Below are positions 33,793-45,124 of a stretch of DNA of 64,000 nucleotides, piece after piece. Source of the stretch: Arenicola marina (lineage: Eukaryota; Annelida; Polychaeta; Arenicolidae); contig OZ025261.1 in the NCBI GenBank assembly GCA_964019135.1, positions 36,322,820-36,386,819 of the forward strand, given 5' to 3'. The number at the start of each line of letters is the position of its first letter. Position 1 is the first letter of the stretch. The notes beneath the pieces are model-generated. The model worked only from the letters and a program-made list of their open reading frames with translations. It had not been told where the DNA came from and made no database searches. The translations under genes and the position numbers were made by a program.

Positions 33793-36700
33793 GTGAGGGC
33801 TAGTGATAACCCGGGAGACACTGGCCCTAAAGATACTCCTAAACTTCAAATCCATCCGGGAGGCGAATCTGATTCGCCAAGATCTATGAAGCAGCCACAA
33901 GTAAGTTCTGGTATCGAGGCAAACACCCATGTCTTTAGGGTTAAGCCAGCAAGGGGTTGGATGTTGCATGCCCAGATGTATGGTGCTGATTGTCCCCTGC
34001 TCTTGGATACTGGTGCTTCAGTTTCCTTGATTGATAACCAGACTTACATGGCAATAAATCCTAGCCAACGCCTTGCTCTGAAGCCTGCAAGTGCGCAGCT
34101 TTCCATGATTGATGGGGAACACATGAGTCTAATGGGTGAGACATGTGTTGAACTTGTGCTTGATGGGATGTGTATTTCTCAAGATGTTGTCATTGCCAAA
34201 CTACCTGAGCGTGGTGGGATCCTGGGATTAGATTTTCTTCAGGATCATGGTTGCGAGATGTCGATGCGAGATGGCCTTCTGAGAGTAGGAAAGTTGACTT
34301 TTGCCCTCAGGAAGGAAGGTAAACAAGATCGAGTCACTCGTGTCAGGTTGGAGAAGTCTATTGAGATTCCCCCAGGTACAGAGGTAGTGGTGACAGCCAG
34401 GGCAGAGAACAAGCTGCAGTACCTTAATGGAAGCAATGCACTGTTAACGCCAACTCGTAACCTGCATGAGGATAGAGGTGTGGTGGTAGCGTCATCACTT
34501 GTTGCCCCTGACACGAAACACATTCCAGTCGTGTTGTTGAACACAACTGATGAGTCTGTACACTTACGTAAGGGCAGCACTGTGGGAGTGCTCGAATCCC
34601 TTCCCTGTAACCGGGTTATTCAGGTACCCGACAGTGATTTTGTTGAGGGCACAGGTATGACAGACCAAAGGCATGTAAACCTCCCACCCTCCCTTGAAAA
34701 GCTTTGCACTGATGTCTCACCCGAGTTGACTGACGCACAGAAGCAAGCAGTCAGGGCTGTTGTGACAGAACATCAGGGAATTTTCGCTGAAACTACTGAT
34801 GAGTTGGGACGAACAGACTTAGTAAAGCACCGCATTGACACTGGTGAAGCCTATCCCATACGTCAACGTGCTCGCCACCTCCCCCTTAACCAGCAGGAAA
34901 TAGAAGCAGCGGAGATTAAGTCAATGCTGGAGAGAGGTGTAATCGAACCAAGCACCAGTTCATGGAGCAGTCCAGTGGTGTTAGTTAAGAAAAAGGATGG
35001 GAGCACACGGTTCTGTGTCGACTATCGTAAATTGAATGATGTCACACGAAAGGATGCATATCCCCTTCCTTTGATCTCTGATACACTGGATGCCCTGTCT
35101 GGTTCTCAGTGGTCTTGTACACTGGATCTCGCCTCTGGTTACTGGCAGGTAGAGATGGATGAGCGGGATAAAGAAAAAAACTGCTTTCATTTCACGTCAG
35201 GGTCTGTTCCAGTGGAAGGTGATGCCGTTCGGCTTGGCAAACGCGCCTGCCAGTTTTGAGCGACTCATGGAACTCGTGCTGTGTGGGTTGTGCTGGAAGA
35301 GCTGCCTTGTATACCTTGATGACGTCATTGTCTTTGGCAGGACGTTCGAAGAAACTCTAAGCCGTCTGACAACTGTGTGGGACAGGCTGCGAGAGGCTAA
35401 ATTGAAAATGAAGGCTGTCAAGTGCAAGCTATTCCAGACAGAGGTCCCATACCTAGGTCACGTGGTTTCTCGTGAGGGTATAGCAACCGATCCTGCAAAG
35501 GTGTCAGCTGTTCGTGACTGGCCCAGACCCAGTACTGGGAAGGAGCTGCGTAGCTTTCTTGGGTTGGCTTCCTACTACAGGCGGTTTATCCCTCGATTCT
35601 CACAGATTGCGAGTTCTTTGACTGCATTGACTCGTAAGAATGTGACGTTCAGCTGGTCAGAAGCTAGGGAGGTGTCATTTAGAACCATACAAAAGGCCCT
35701 CTGTGAATCACCAGTGCTGGGTTACCCTACCAGACACGACCCTTTCATTGTTTACACTGATGCTAGTGCTGATGCAATGGGATGCGTGCTGGCGCAGAAA
35801 CAGGCAGGTGGGGAGAAGGTCATAGCGTATGCATCCAAGACGTTCAGTCGGACCCAAGCCCGCTACTGCACCACCCATCGTGAGCTTCTCGCAGTGGTGA
35901 CATTTATCAAGCAGTTTCGTCACTACTTGTGGGGTCGGCCGTTCACTGTTGTTACTGATCATGCTTTCCTCACCTGGCTCTTGAACTTCCGAGATGCAGA
36001 AGGAATGGTAGCTAGATGGCTGACTACACTGGGGACTTATGATTTCAATATTGTCCACAAGCCAGGAGTCATGGCCATGCAGATGCTCTGTCTCGTAAGG
36101 TAACACGCCCATGTAAACGGGCAGAGTGTCAAGACTGCCTTCCACGCAGGGTGACTGCGGAGCCAGTGACTGACAATCCGTCCCCAGAGACAATGCCCAG
36201 CATACAGGCTGTACTCTGTGACAAGTCGAATGACAGTCAGTCGGTCGCTAATGCTGGGACAGCGGCTGTGTCCCAAGCGTCAAGCGATAGCTTGTTGGCC
36301 GAACCACTGGGTGAAGGTCAGTTGCCATCCATTGTGTCCCAGGAGTCGACTACTACTGGTCCAGAGAGCGAGGCGGTAGCGGCGCCGAGTGTGCGTGCCC
36401 TACAGTGGGTGCCGGAAGTTACCTTAAGTGACATTCGTCGCTGGCAGAGCGAGAATGAGAGTATCGAATGCATGCTCAATCACAAGAGGAGCCGGGCTCA
36501 CAAACCTCCATTCGCTGAAATCAGGGATCAGAGTAGCGTGACCAAGTGCCTGTGGCAACAGTGGGATAGTCTAACCATTGAGGATGGGGTTTTGTATCGC
36601 AGAAAGAAGGCAAGTTGCGACGTTGATGAGGCACTGCAGCTGGTGGTGCCACCTCCGTTAAGGCGACGCTTATTCCAGGCCGTACACTGTGACCGCCTGG

Positions 36701-37948
36701 GCGGACACATGGGCCATACGAAGTCCTTATCATCGCTCCAGAAGAGTTTCTACTGGCCAAGGATGTCAGCTGACGTGAGTCGTTGGTTGATTTTGTGTAG
36801 GGACTGTGGGCAGCGGAAGCCGGCGTCAGTCCCACACAGAGTTCCACTCACGCAGATGCCAGTAGGAGAGCCATGGGAACGTATTGCGATGGACTTAGTT
36901 AGCCCCATGCCAGATGCTGGCACTGGGAAGAGGTATGTTCTTGTGGTAGAGGATTACTTCACCAGGTGGGTTGAAGGGTTCGCTCTGCCTAATAAAGAGG
37001 CACAGACGGTGGCAGACAAACTCGTCACAGAAGTGTTCTGTCGGTTTGGCTGCCCTCGCCAACTTCACTCTGATAGGGGCAGGGAGTTTGACAACCAACT
37101 CCTGCAGGAGGTTTGTCGTTTGATGCGGATTGAACGAACCTTGACCACGCCATACCGGCCTCAGTCGGACGGCCTCGTGGAAAACTTCAACCGTGTCTTA
37201 CAGGACATGATCTTTACCTATGCTCGCCTGCACCCGCAGGACTGGGAAGATCACCTGCCGTATGTGCTGTGTGCCTATCGCTCGACTGAGCACAGGAGCA
37301 GCAGAGTGTCGCCCTACAGACTGTTGTTTGGTCGGGACATAACCCTCCCACTGGATCTGCAGGTTGAAGGTCCTCCCAGGGAGCGCGCCCCAGCCTGTGT
37401 CACCGCCTATGGTGAGTGGTTGCGGGATGCAATGGAAATTGGACAGCATAGCCAGACGAGAAAGTCGGAAGGCAGCTGTGCGCCAAAAGACTAACTATGA
37501 CATGAGGGCGACCCCAGTCAACTTCCCGATAGGTAGCTGGGTGTGGCGCTACTGTACAGCCACTGCAAGGGTTAAAGGGGGAATCCGGTGGTCTGGTCCT
37601 TTCCTGGTGGTCCGCCGTCCATCGGCTGTCAATGTGGCTATTCAGCGATCTTCCGTTCAAAAGCCAATTGTAGAACATGTCGATCACCTGAAGGAGTATG
37701 TGGAGGACCCGGATGAACCGCTGATCAGTTGGCTGTCAACGCCCTCGGCAACTGATGATGACGAGACTGTGGATGAGCAGACGGGTATGGCTGACGGCCG
37801 TGACGCCTCTGCTGAGGTACCGGACGAGACAGCGCCTGCTGACAGTGTGTCAGGCAGTGAGGCTGAGACGTCAGACACGGGAGAGGCAGAGCCTGTCCCC
37901 CGCCGCGGCGAGCGCGTGCGGCGACCACCGGTCCGCATGGATCTGTGA
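33793..37948 (+). pseudogene. pol region of the Ty3/gypsy element (PR-RT-RH-IN)
   Basis: Domains in order are as follows. The retropepsin motif LLLDTGASVSLID is at about 33997. Reverse transcriptase has CVDYRKLNDVT at about 35018 and the catalytic YLDDVIVFGR at about 35310. RNase H has VYTDASADAMGCVLAQ at about 35750. Integrase has an HHCC zinc-binding head (GHMGHTKSL, CRDCGQRK), core Asp in AMDLVSPMP, SDRGREFDN and Glu in SDGLVENFNR. A GPF-type C-terminal module (SGPFLVVRR) precedes an acidic tail. This order defines Ty3/gypsy. No chromodomain was recognised. Reading is interrupted by a small number of breaks. Confidence 0.92.
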
Positions 37949-38099
37949 GAGGCACACAGGTAACACCAGGGCGGTGGGTGAGCGGCTGAGCGGCATGGGG
38001 ATTGGTGAGTCGTGTGAGAGTAAGGTGTGGCTGGAAGTGTCCCTAGAGTGTGAGGTTAGCAAGGCAGGTGGCTGGAGTCCTACACTGCGCTGGCCCTAG

Positions 38100-38600
38100 T
38101 CAGAGAAAGGTGATGAGACCAGCAGCGGCGCCTCGGAAGCAATGGGTGACACATTGTCTATGCAGATCCCCGCACCAGCGGCTGGACGCATGAGGATGTC
38201 ACTCCCCACTTGTGAGGGAGAGGGCTTATCACGCCACAGTTGGGAGGCCTCAGCGTCCTTGACGAAGGGCGTTGTTGCACCTAGCGTGGCAGACATGATA
38301 AGTAGTAGCCGCCTGCCACTGGTTTTGTCATCTGCGGGAAACACACATGGGGTATAGCCTTGCCTATTGAGTGGTAGAAAGCGATGGTTAGAACCGGCAG
38401 CGGTGCCTCGGAAGCAATGGGTGACACATTGTCTATGCAGATCCCCGCACCAGCGGCTGGACGCATGAGGATGTCACTCCCCACTTGTGAGGAAGAGGGC
38501 TTGTCACGCCACAGTTGGGAGGCCTCAACCCCTGCATTCGGGTTGTTGCACCTAGCGTGGCAGACATGACAAGTAGTAACCGTCTGTCGAGGGCTGATTC
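38100..38600 (+). repeat. 275-bp tandem duplication between pol and the third ORF
   Basis: AATGGGTGACACATTGTCTA occurs at 38141 and 38416 with long similar flanks, so the period is about 275 bp. The copies differ by small changes and a shortened segment in the second. Confidence 0.85.
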
Positions 38601-38759
38601 ATCCGCCAGTATGAGAACGATACTGTGTCATGTCGAGCTCAGCCGTGTGTAACCGAGTCCTAGTGTGGTAAATGTCTCTATGTCAGTGTCAAATGTCTGG
38701 TTAAAGATATCTGTGCCTCAACATCCCAGTTATTAAATTCGTTCCAGGCGCCGTTGTAG

Positions 38760-41366
38760 ATGACAGACCCCCCAGGGGTGGCAAACCCGCCCGAGATGTC
38801 CGCTGCGGCCCAGACGACAGAGGGACCAGCGACGTCAGCGCCCTGCTGTGGGTCCGACGCCCTGAGTCAGCTGGTCGCACCGCTTAGCGATGGAACTCCA
38901 CCCTCCTGCTGTGGAGTGGAGGCGGATGTCACAGAGGTACCGGCCATGGGGGCGCTGGAGGCTCAGTTGGTGGCTTTGGTCGATGAGGACCCCGCCCCGG
39001 TTGAGAGGATGGAGGAGTCTCCTTCCACCGTCACCGAGGCCGCTACGTTCTGTGTCGTCGCGCCGTCCGGGGTCCTCATCGACATTCCGGACGAGGTTTG
39101 TATGGAGAGTACCGGCCCTCTGCAGGTGGTGTCCTCGGGCTCGTCGTGTCCTCCGTTGGGAGCACGTAGCCTGATGGAGCGGAACGGTCCCATGTTTGAT
39201 GGCATCGTTCAGCCCAGGACCGCGGAGGCGAGGGCGCGGATGATTGCGCAGGAGGAGGAAGGGACTGGTAAGATCCTTCCTCTCTCGCAGTGGAAGAGTG
39301 GTGAAGGGTTTAGCTGTCGGGTAAGCAGCTGCCCTATGGCCGACCATGTGTTTCCGCGGGTGGCGGCCCTGCGACGTCATTGGCGGGCGTTTCACTTGGG
39401 GCTGATAATTTACTTTATCAGCCCCGACGGGGAACGTTACTTCAAACGCCATGATGAAGCGAGGCGTTACCTGGCGAAGCAGGGGCTGGAGGTGAAATCA
39501 GGGCAGATACACGTCGCCCTGGGACGAAACCCTCAGCGTGTGGTCGCGGATGTGCGCCTTCCACCGGTGGTCTCATCGGTGAAGGCGCCTCCGTTTAAGG
39601 GGAGGCGTAGGCTGTCGAGAGAGCGTGGCCCTATAGGTAAGAGGGTTCGGCGTTGCGCGTCTCCTTCCCCGGCACCCTACCAGGCTAGGACCATGTCCTA
39701 TGCAGGGGCCGTTACGAAACCTCCGCAAGCCAACAGGCCGGCCGGAGCGCTTGCTACCCCAACTCCTGTTCTGAGGAGTGAATCTCGCCGCGAGTGCGTA
39801 GCAGATTCAGGCCCTATTGCGCACCGAGAGCCTAGTGGTGACCGGCGGGGACGTAACGAGCCGCCTGTCGAGCAGGGGGGTGTGGCAGGTGAGACGTGGG
39901 AGGACGGTGAGGATGTCGGGTTTACTGATTACGGTAAGCTGTTGAGGGATCAGCCCGAGAAGCCTATTGAGACTTCGTCGGGGCTGTACCTGTACAGCAT
40001 CGCCTATTCCGGTCATGTCAACTACGACGCCCTTCCGTCCACTACCGGGGGCTTTGTCAAGTATGACAGTAGACTTCGGCCGTACGCAACTATATGCGTG
40101 GCCTCTGGTCGGGGATCTTGCTCCGTGACGTGCCTGGTGAAGGGCATGTTCAACATGAGTATCGCCCGGATCCGCGCACGGTGCAACGAGGAATGTGCCG
40201 TGCAGAAGGTCAGACCCTTGTTCCAGGGCGGTCGGACAACGGCTAGTGAAGCCGAAGTCATGTACTACGCCACCCCCTATGGGTACGAGCAGGTCTGGCG
40301 GGAGTACGAGCGTCAGCGGTCGGCTGGCCGTCCCAAGCCCCAGGCGCGCCCCACTGGTGTGCCTCGTGGGCCGAGGACTAGGCCTGAGCGTCAGCTCACG
40401 TCCACGGCCTCGGGCTCCTTCGCTGCCACCGACATCCGGTTTAAGGATAAGGTCACTTCCTCTGCCGTGAACCAGCGGGCCGATGCGGCAGCTTGTGCCA
40501 CCGGCGCTGAAGCGACGGAAGACCTGGGGAAGCCGGCCGTGGCCCCAACCACGGTGGATCTCGGCTCCCCGGGCACTACTAATGAGCCAGCGGTAACCGT
40601 CTGCCGTTTAGGCGGCGGCGAACGCCGGCATTATTTCTCACCTCAGGAACCGAACGGATCGGAGCAACCGGTGACGCCCATGGACGAGACGCGGCCGCCG
40701 CCGCCAACCGATCGGCAGCCCGCCGAACCCCTAGTCTCGCGGCAACTGACGCCGCCAGTGGTCGGCCAGAGTGGTGCAGCGTGCGCGCCCAGTCCGTGCG
40801 AGGACCAAGTGCCGCCGTCGGATCTGAGGGAGTCCCTGCTGCAATCCATGCGGGAAGCCCAGGACTCCTTCCGCCGGTTGTGCTCCAGAGCCCAGGCCAC
40901 TCTTGAGCGGGGCCAAGGTGCCTTCGAGAGTGGTTACCAGGCGGGTCACAGTTTCGCCTCGGCCGCAGCCGACCAGACTCTTCGTGACTGTCAGAGCCAA
41001 CTGGGGGCGCTGACCCGCCAGCTCCAGGATGCCCAGTCAGAAACAGCGTCCTGGAAAGCGAGGGCCCTGGAAGCGGAAAACCGGGGACACAACTCCGCGG
41101 CGGCAGCAACAACCAACGGGCGCGCCGCTGTGGCGGCGAGTGGCGTTCCGCCAACGACGACGGCGCCACTGCAGCTCTTAGGAGCAGCCGCGCGGACACT
41201 CAACTTGGCCCGGGACCCCATCCCAGCTCTTCCAGAGACCCGCATCACAGACAATGGTCGGGAGCTCAGCCATGCTGAGTTTCCGGACGTACAAACCAAC
41301 TACGTGAAGATGCGGCGTCTCTGGAACGACGTCTACGCAGCGCGGCGCTCTGACAACGGACAGTGA
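38760..41366 (+). CDS. Third ORF of the Ty3/gypsy element: zinc-finger-like, coiled-coil protein of unknown role
   Basis: An 868-residue frame lies between pol and the 3' LTR, where some relatives carry env. It has no signal peptide and no membrane segment, so it does not look like an envelope protein. Residues 186-212 form a C2H2-like finger (C-x4-C-x15-H-x4-H). Directly after it, residues about 220-240 (SPDGERYFKRHDEARRYL) faintly recall methyl-CpG-binding (MBD/TAM) domains. A second ordered-looking block lies at about 400-530 (YDALPSTTGGFVKYDSRLRP). Pro/Ser-rich linkers separate the blocks. Residues about 689-782 look like an Ala/Gln/Glu-rich coiled coil. DNA or chromatin binding is plausible but inferred. 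I do not know a named family for it. Confidence 0.7.
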   Translation: MTDPPGVANPPEMSAAAQTTEGPATSAPCCGSDALSQLVAPLSDGTPPSCCGVEADVTEVPAMGALEAQLVALVDEDPAPVERMEESPSTVTEAATFCVVAPSGVLIDIPDEVCMESTGPLQVVSSGSSCPPLGARSLMERNGPMFDGIVQPRTAEARARMIAQEEEGTGKILPLSQWKSGEGFSCRVSSCPMADHVFPRVAALRRHWRAFHLGLIIYFISPDGERYFKRHDEARRYLAKQGLEVKSGQIHVALGRNPQRVVADVRLPPVVSSVKAPPFKGRRRLSRERGPIGKRVRRCASPSPAPYQARTMSYAGAVTKPPQANRPAGALATPTPVLRSESRRECVADSGPIAHREPSGDRRGRNEPPVEQGGVAGETWEDGEDVGFTDYGKLLRDQPEKPIETSSGLYLYSIAYSGHVNYDALPSTTGGFVKYDSRLRPYATICVASGRGSCSVTCLVKGMFNMSIARIRARCNEECAVQKVRPLFQGGRTTASEAEVMYYATPYGYEQVWREYERQRSAGRPKPQARPTGVPRGPRTRPERQLTSTASGSFAATDIRFKDKVTSSAVNQRADAAACATGAEATEDLGKPAVAPTTVDLGSPGTTNEPAVTVCRLGGGERRHYFSPQEPNGSEQPVTPMDETRPPPPTDRQPAEPLVSRQLTPPVVGQSGAACAPSPCEDQVPPSDLRESLLQSMREAQDSFRRLCSRAQATLERGQGAFESGYQAGHSFASAAADQTLRDCQSQLGALTRQLQDAQSETASWKARALEAENRGHNSAAAATTNGRAAVAASGVPPTTTAPLQLLGAAARTLNLARDPIPALPETRITDNGRELSHAEFPDVQTNYVKMRRLWNDVYAARRSDNGQ

Positions 41367-41439
41367 TACCGTTAGAGCGTCGGACTGGGCGGTACAAACG
41401 CCACGACCGCCCAGTCGCCAGCGATGTCTCCCAGAAAGC

Positions 41440-41605
41440 CATCGCGACATCGCGGGCCGCTGCCACATCGCGGGCCGCTGCCACATCGCGGGCCGCTGCC
41501 ACATCGCGGGCCGCTGCCACATCGCGGGCCGCTGCCACATCGCGGGCCGCTGCCACATCGCGGGCCGCTGCCACATCGCGGGCCGCTGCCACATCGCGGG
41601 CCTTT
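41440..41605 (+). repeat. 18-bp tandem repeat
   Basis: Nine or so near-perfect units ACATCGCGGGCCGCTGCC between the third ORF and the 3' LTR. Being 18 bp with no stops, it opens several frames on both strands. Confidence 0.95.
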
Positions 41606-41752
41606 ACCACACCTGGAGCCGCTGCAACGCACAGCGAAGATGAACTTTTTAGTTTTGTTAACCTTGTACATAGCCGTTATTGTTAAAATGTTTCAGCTCC
41701 TCTTTTACTTAGGATTTTCGTTTGAGGGCAAACGACTTAAAGGGAGTGGAGA

Positions 41753-42244
41753 TGTAATATTTGGGGTTTTTCATAAAGTAGGTCTTTAGTTTGTATTGTA
41801 GTACATACGGGTACATTTAGTCATTCCCTTTTTAGTAGCGTGCCGCACGACCCGCTAGTTAGTGACGTCATTCTGGAAACGCTGGGTTTTTGCGCGGGAA
41901 GCGGAGCCAGAGAGAGTCCGGGGGGACGCGGATCGGGAGACGGATCAGTTTTACGTTAGAGTAACGGAAAACGCGAAGTAACCGGCCATTGCGGTTCGAC
42001 TCAGCTCCGGCCCGATTAATTGTAAGTGCCCAATCTGTGGGTCTTCAATTACGCGTTAGTTAGTTTAGACCCAAAAATCGTTTTGCTGTAGATCTAGATA
42101 TTATTAAAACTACTTGTTGACATCGCCATTTTTGTTGTTACTCAATTTCCACAAACTGATCGCCCAGAACCTGGGTTAAAACGAGAAGTAGAAAGGCGTT
42201 CCCTGGTCAACAAACCAACGGGTTTGTGGCCGGGGAATACCACA
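41753..42244 (+). repeat. 3' LTR
   Basis: 492 bp, with the same TG...CA ends as the 5' LTR. Preceded by a polypurine tract. Confidence 0.95.
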
Positions 42245-42248
42245 CATG

Positions 42249-43055
42249 GACAAATGTCCGTTGCCATGGAAGCATACTTTAGACGCGCGATGGCCGTTAT
42301 TTTTCTTGGTGCCCGTGAGACTACTCCTTTTCGTATAATAAAACAGGTGTCTTTGCTTCCCCCATTATTATTGATAAAGACTGTTAGCATGGGAATCCAC
42401 ACAGGGAAAGATTTCGCCCCCACCCCCCCCCCCCCCCCTCTCAATCGGGATTGATATGAAGTATGAAGTAGCAAAATATGAAGTATCTATTGTTAAGTAA
42501 GAAACAAGCCTTCATACCCACAATATAAAGCACGTTATGAATTCACTTAAATAGATTTAAATGTATTTTTCCCTTCACGTGACGTCATTGACGATGACCA
42601 TTTTGAAGGACATGGGTCTTAACGATACCCTTAGCAATACACTGGAGTCAGGTAAAGGTCAATGACGCGAAAGTGGGAAAACCATGTGCGTCACTTTTTA
42701 ACCTACGGACCTGGTGACCTATTACGTCATTTTGCGCGAAAACGTGTATTGCGCGTCAAAAGTGATCTATCATAAAAATGGTGTCCCCCAATGAGTGGAA
42801 CATGTTGACACTAGTGACATCTCTATACGGCCAATATTAAACCAACGACAGGACTTTTTAGTATTTTTTTTTGACCTTGACCTTTAACCTTGCGAGCTGA
42901 GTAATTTAAATAGGCGAAAGACTTAACACAAAGAAGAAGGTAGACCCCAAGAGACGTAGGATTTATAGAACAATTTTAAATAACAGATGTACACGTCAAA
43001 ACACGACAAAGTGACATAAGGAGTAAAATCGAAGCCTAATCTCACCCCTCGGAAA
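42249..43055. other. Intergenic right flank of the LTR element
   Basis: No supported gene. A C run lies at about 42423-42438. Confidence 0.4.
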
Positions 43056-43059
43056 AACT

Positions 43060-43330
43060 AAAGCTTCGTTGGCCAGAAAACCCGGCACTTTGTGGACCAG
43101 AAAACCATGAAGTTTGTAGGCCAGCAAATCCAGCACCTGGTAGGCGAGAAACCCCAGAAAATTGTAGGCTTTTGGAAACGCAGAACTTTGCAGTCCCGAC
43201 AACCCAGAACATTGTAGGCCAGGAAACTAGGAACTTTCTTGATCAGAAAACCAAGAACATTGCAGGCTAGGACACCAGACAACTGAAAACATTGTAAGCC
43301 TCAAACAAAGCAAAACTGTGTTGACCAGAA
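43060..43330 (+). repeat. Degenerate ~24-bp tandem repeat
   Basis: About ten loose units of the type CCAGAAAACCCAGAACATTG followed by TAGG. Minus-strand ORFs here are repeat translations. Confidence 0.8.
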
Positions 43331-43494
43331 AGCCGACAGTCCCCAGAGCTCCCCCGTTGTATTCTGGTCCTTCATCCGTGGTTACTGGCGTAATTATACG
43401 ATGAAGTCTTCCTATTGGGGACTTTCCATGAATATAGATTAGTAATCCCTGAAGTAAAGGCTCACCGCGATACTTTGACGTGTTGTTGTTGGTC

Positions 43495-43850
43495 GTATAT
43501 ATAGCGGATCCAGCGGGAGGGGGGCTACTGCGGCTATAGCCCCCCCCCCACCCCCTGGTCAAGCCGCAGAAGCCCCGCCCCCCCTCCCCCCCGGGTCGGA
43601 AGTTTTCAGAGAGCAAACCCTCCCTTGGGAACCTGAACATGCACTGTTAAAGTCGGCTTCTCCGAGCACCACCCGCCCCCCCCCCCCCGGTCGCAAGTTC
43701 AGGGAGCAACCACCCCCCTTGGCAAATTCCTAGATCCCTGCCCCGCCGCCCCCTAAACTGGATTCGCCCCTGTAGTATGCCCTGTAATCGCGAAATTCAA
43801 GCTTCTCCACCCTCTAAAGTTTGAATCCGCCCCTGAGCTTGTTAGTATTG
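43495..43850. repeat. C-rich dispersed repeat fragments
   Basis: Several C runs with GGATCCAGCGGGAG, GGATTCGCCCCTG and GAATCCGCCCCTGAG motifs, the same end sequences as the 1310-1532 element. Probably overlapping, rearranged copies. Confidence 0.5.
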
Positions 43851-43859
43851 AAAGCAATA

Positions 43860-45120
43860 TATGAGTGAACTCAGAAGTTCCCACTTTGCAAGGGCGCGTT
43901 GTAACTGGCTTGTTTTCACGAAGTGACATCCCGTTTTTGTACTAACAGTAGAATGTCTCTTAACCGTGCCATGATTAAACCGAAATCTTCTAAATATAGA
44001 ACATTTTGTCAGGACCCGATCGAGTCACTTCAACTGAAGTGCAAAAAACCTCGAAACCACTTTGGATACCGAGACTACTTCGTCGCTGATCTATAAGAAT
44101 TACATCGTAAATTACACTGTGTAAACCAAAGTTTTAGCATGTGTAAACCTGACTCTGGCTCAACGCCTACGAGCATCTGCGTTACCCGGATCTTGGCCTA
44201 GCTGTCTGCCATTACAGGAAGTTCAAACTTGTCTGACTCATTGACTCATGTTCTCATGCGAGCTTTACATGATAAACAGTTTGGCAAGACTAACCTCGCC
44301 TCTCGAAGCTAAGCCAGAGATTCAAGCCCAGATATGTACCGACAGCCTTATTAGTCGGTTACGTGGACGTCACACGCACAATGAGTGATCATCTCTTAGG
44401 ATGCTATAAATATCTTTTTTCTGGGTCTACCTTTTGCATCTTTTTTTTCTAGATATGCTGCTACCTATATCTTCTCCCTTGCATCTCTTCGGATATTAAT
44501 CCTATTTCCTGTACCCTTCTAAAACGTTTTATCCGTTTTTTGCAGCTTTTAAAGTGTTCGTGCCACGATCTTGTCTTGCTCTGAGTTAACTTGGTTTAGG
44601 GAAGATAAACCAATAACAATTTGTTTTAATGGGAGTTTACATGTTTTATTCCACGACATCACTATAAACGCGTGCGACAAAGTAGCAAAAGTGAGATCCG
44701 GCGGGTTTATTTCTGGGAGCATTGCATCTGAGCGTTATTTGAAAATTCCCCAATGATGTCACAAGATTGACAGATGAGCTTTGATGCAGTGCGTAGACAT
44801 CTGTGGTCAAGGGCGTGTATTGTTGTTATGGTTGAGTGCGTTTCGTTGAGTTCAAGCCAATGAGCAGAGAGAATCTGAGTCTCAATATAAAAGCACATGC
44901 GTTTGTGTTCCCCTTTGACGTCACTTTCCTCGCTCGCAGAAGTTAAATTGGTAGGTGCAAAAACAAGTGGAAAAAGTATGCCCTTCTACTATTTGGGGCG
45001 TTGCAGCTCGATAATATAAGCGTGGAAACACAGAAGATTAATATGAGCTAAAGATGTCTTGGCGTGACACGAACACTTTAAAAGATATGTTCTTGTCTTC
45101 CAGTTTTTGTTTCCGACGGA
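43860..45120. other. Intergenic
   Basis: No gene, RNA or repeat is supported. Confidence 0.4.
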
Positions 45121-45124
45121 TCTC

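Larger units (their letters stand above)
30164..33793 (+). pseudogene. gag region of the Ty3/gypsy element (disrupted by nested elements)
   Basis: The N-terminal part follows the leader. The main capsid-like part (about 32750-33793) has a retrotransposon Gag signature with LCSWNSVQRAINLEIALQG and LWQYAQPGGTDGALQQFRSR-type sequence. A basic nucleocapsid tail with a zinc-knuckle-like Cys cluster (CYNC) follows. Its role is virus-like particle formation and RNA packaging. Two nested elements (30602-31737 and about 32095-32733) separate the pieces. Confidence 0.8.
29574..42244 (+). mobile_element. Ty3/gypsy (Metaviridae) LTR retrotransposon
   Basis: A 12.7-kb element bounded by 490/492-bp LTRs that begin TG and end CA, with a 4-bp target duplication CATG (29570-29573 and 42245-42248). 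A TGG-initial primer-binding site starts at about 30068 and a purine-rich tract (AAAGGGAGTGGAGA) ends at 41752. Parts in order are a gag region, then pol with protease, reverse transcriptase, RNase H and integrase (the Ty3/gypsy order), then an unusual large third ORF, then the 3' LTR. The LTRs differ at only about two places, so the insertion is very young. Two inverted-repeat elements are nested in the gag region, and the coding part has about four or five breaks overall. It therefore looks non-functional despite its youth. Confidence 0.95.

Noticed and set aside
38760-41366. Envelope gene in the LTR element
   Set aside because: The frame has no signal peptide, no transmembrane segment and no fusion-peptide-like stretch, so calling it env is not supported.
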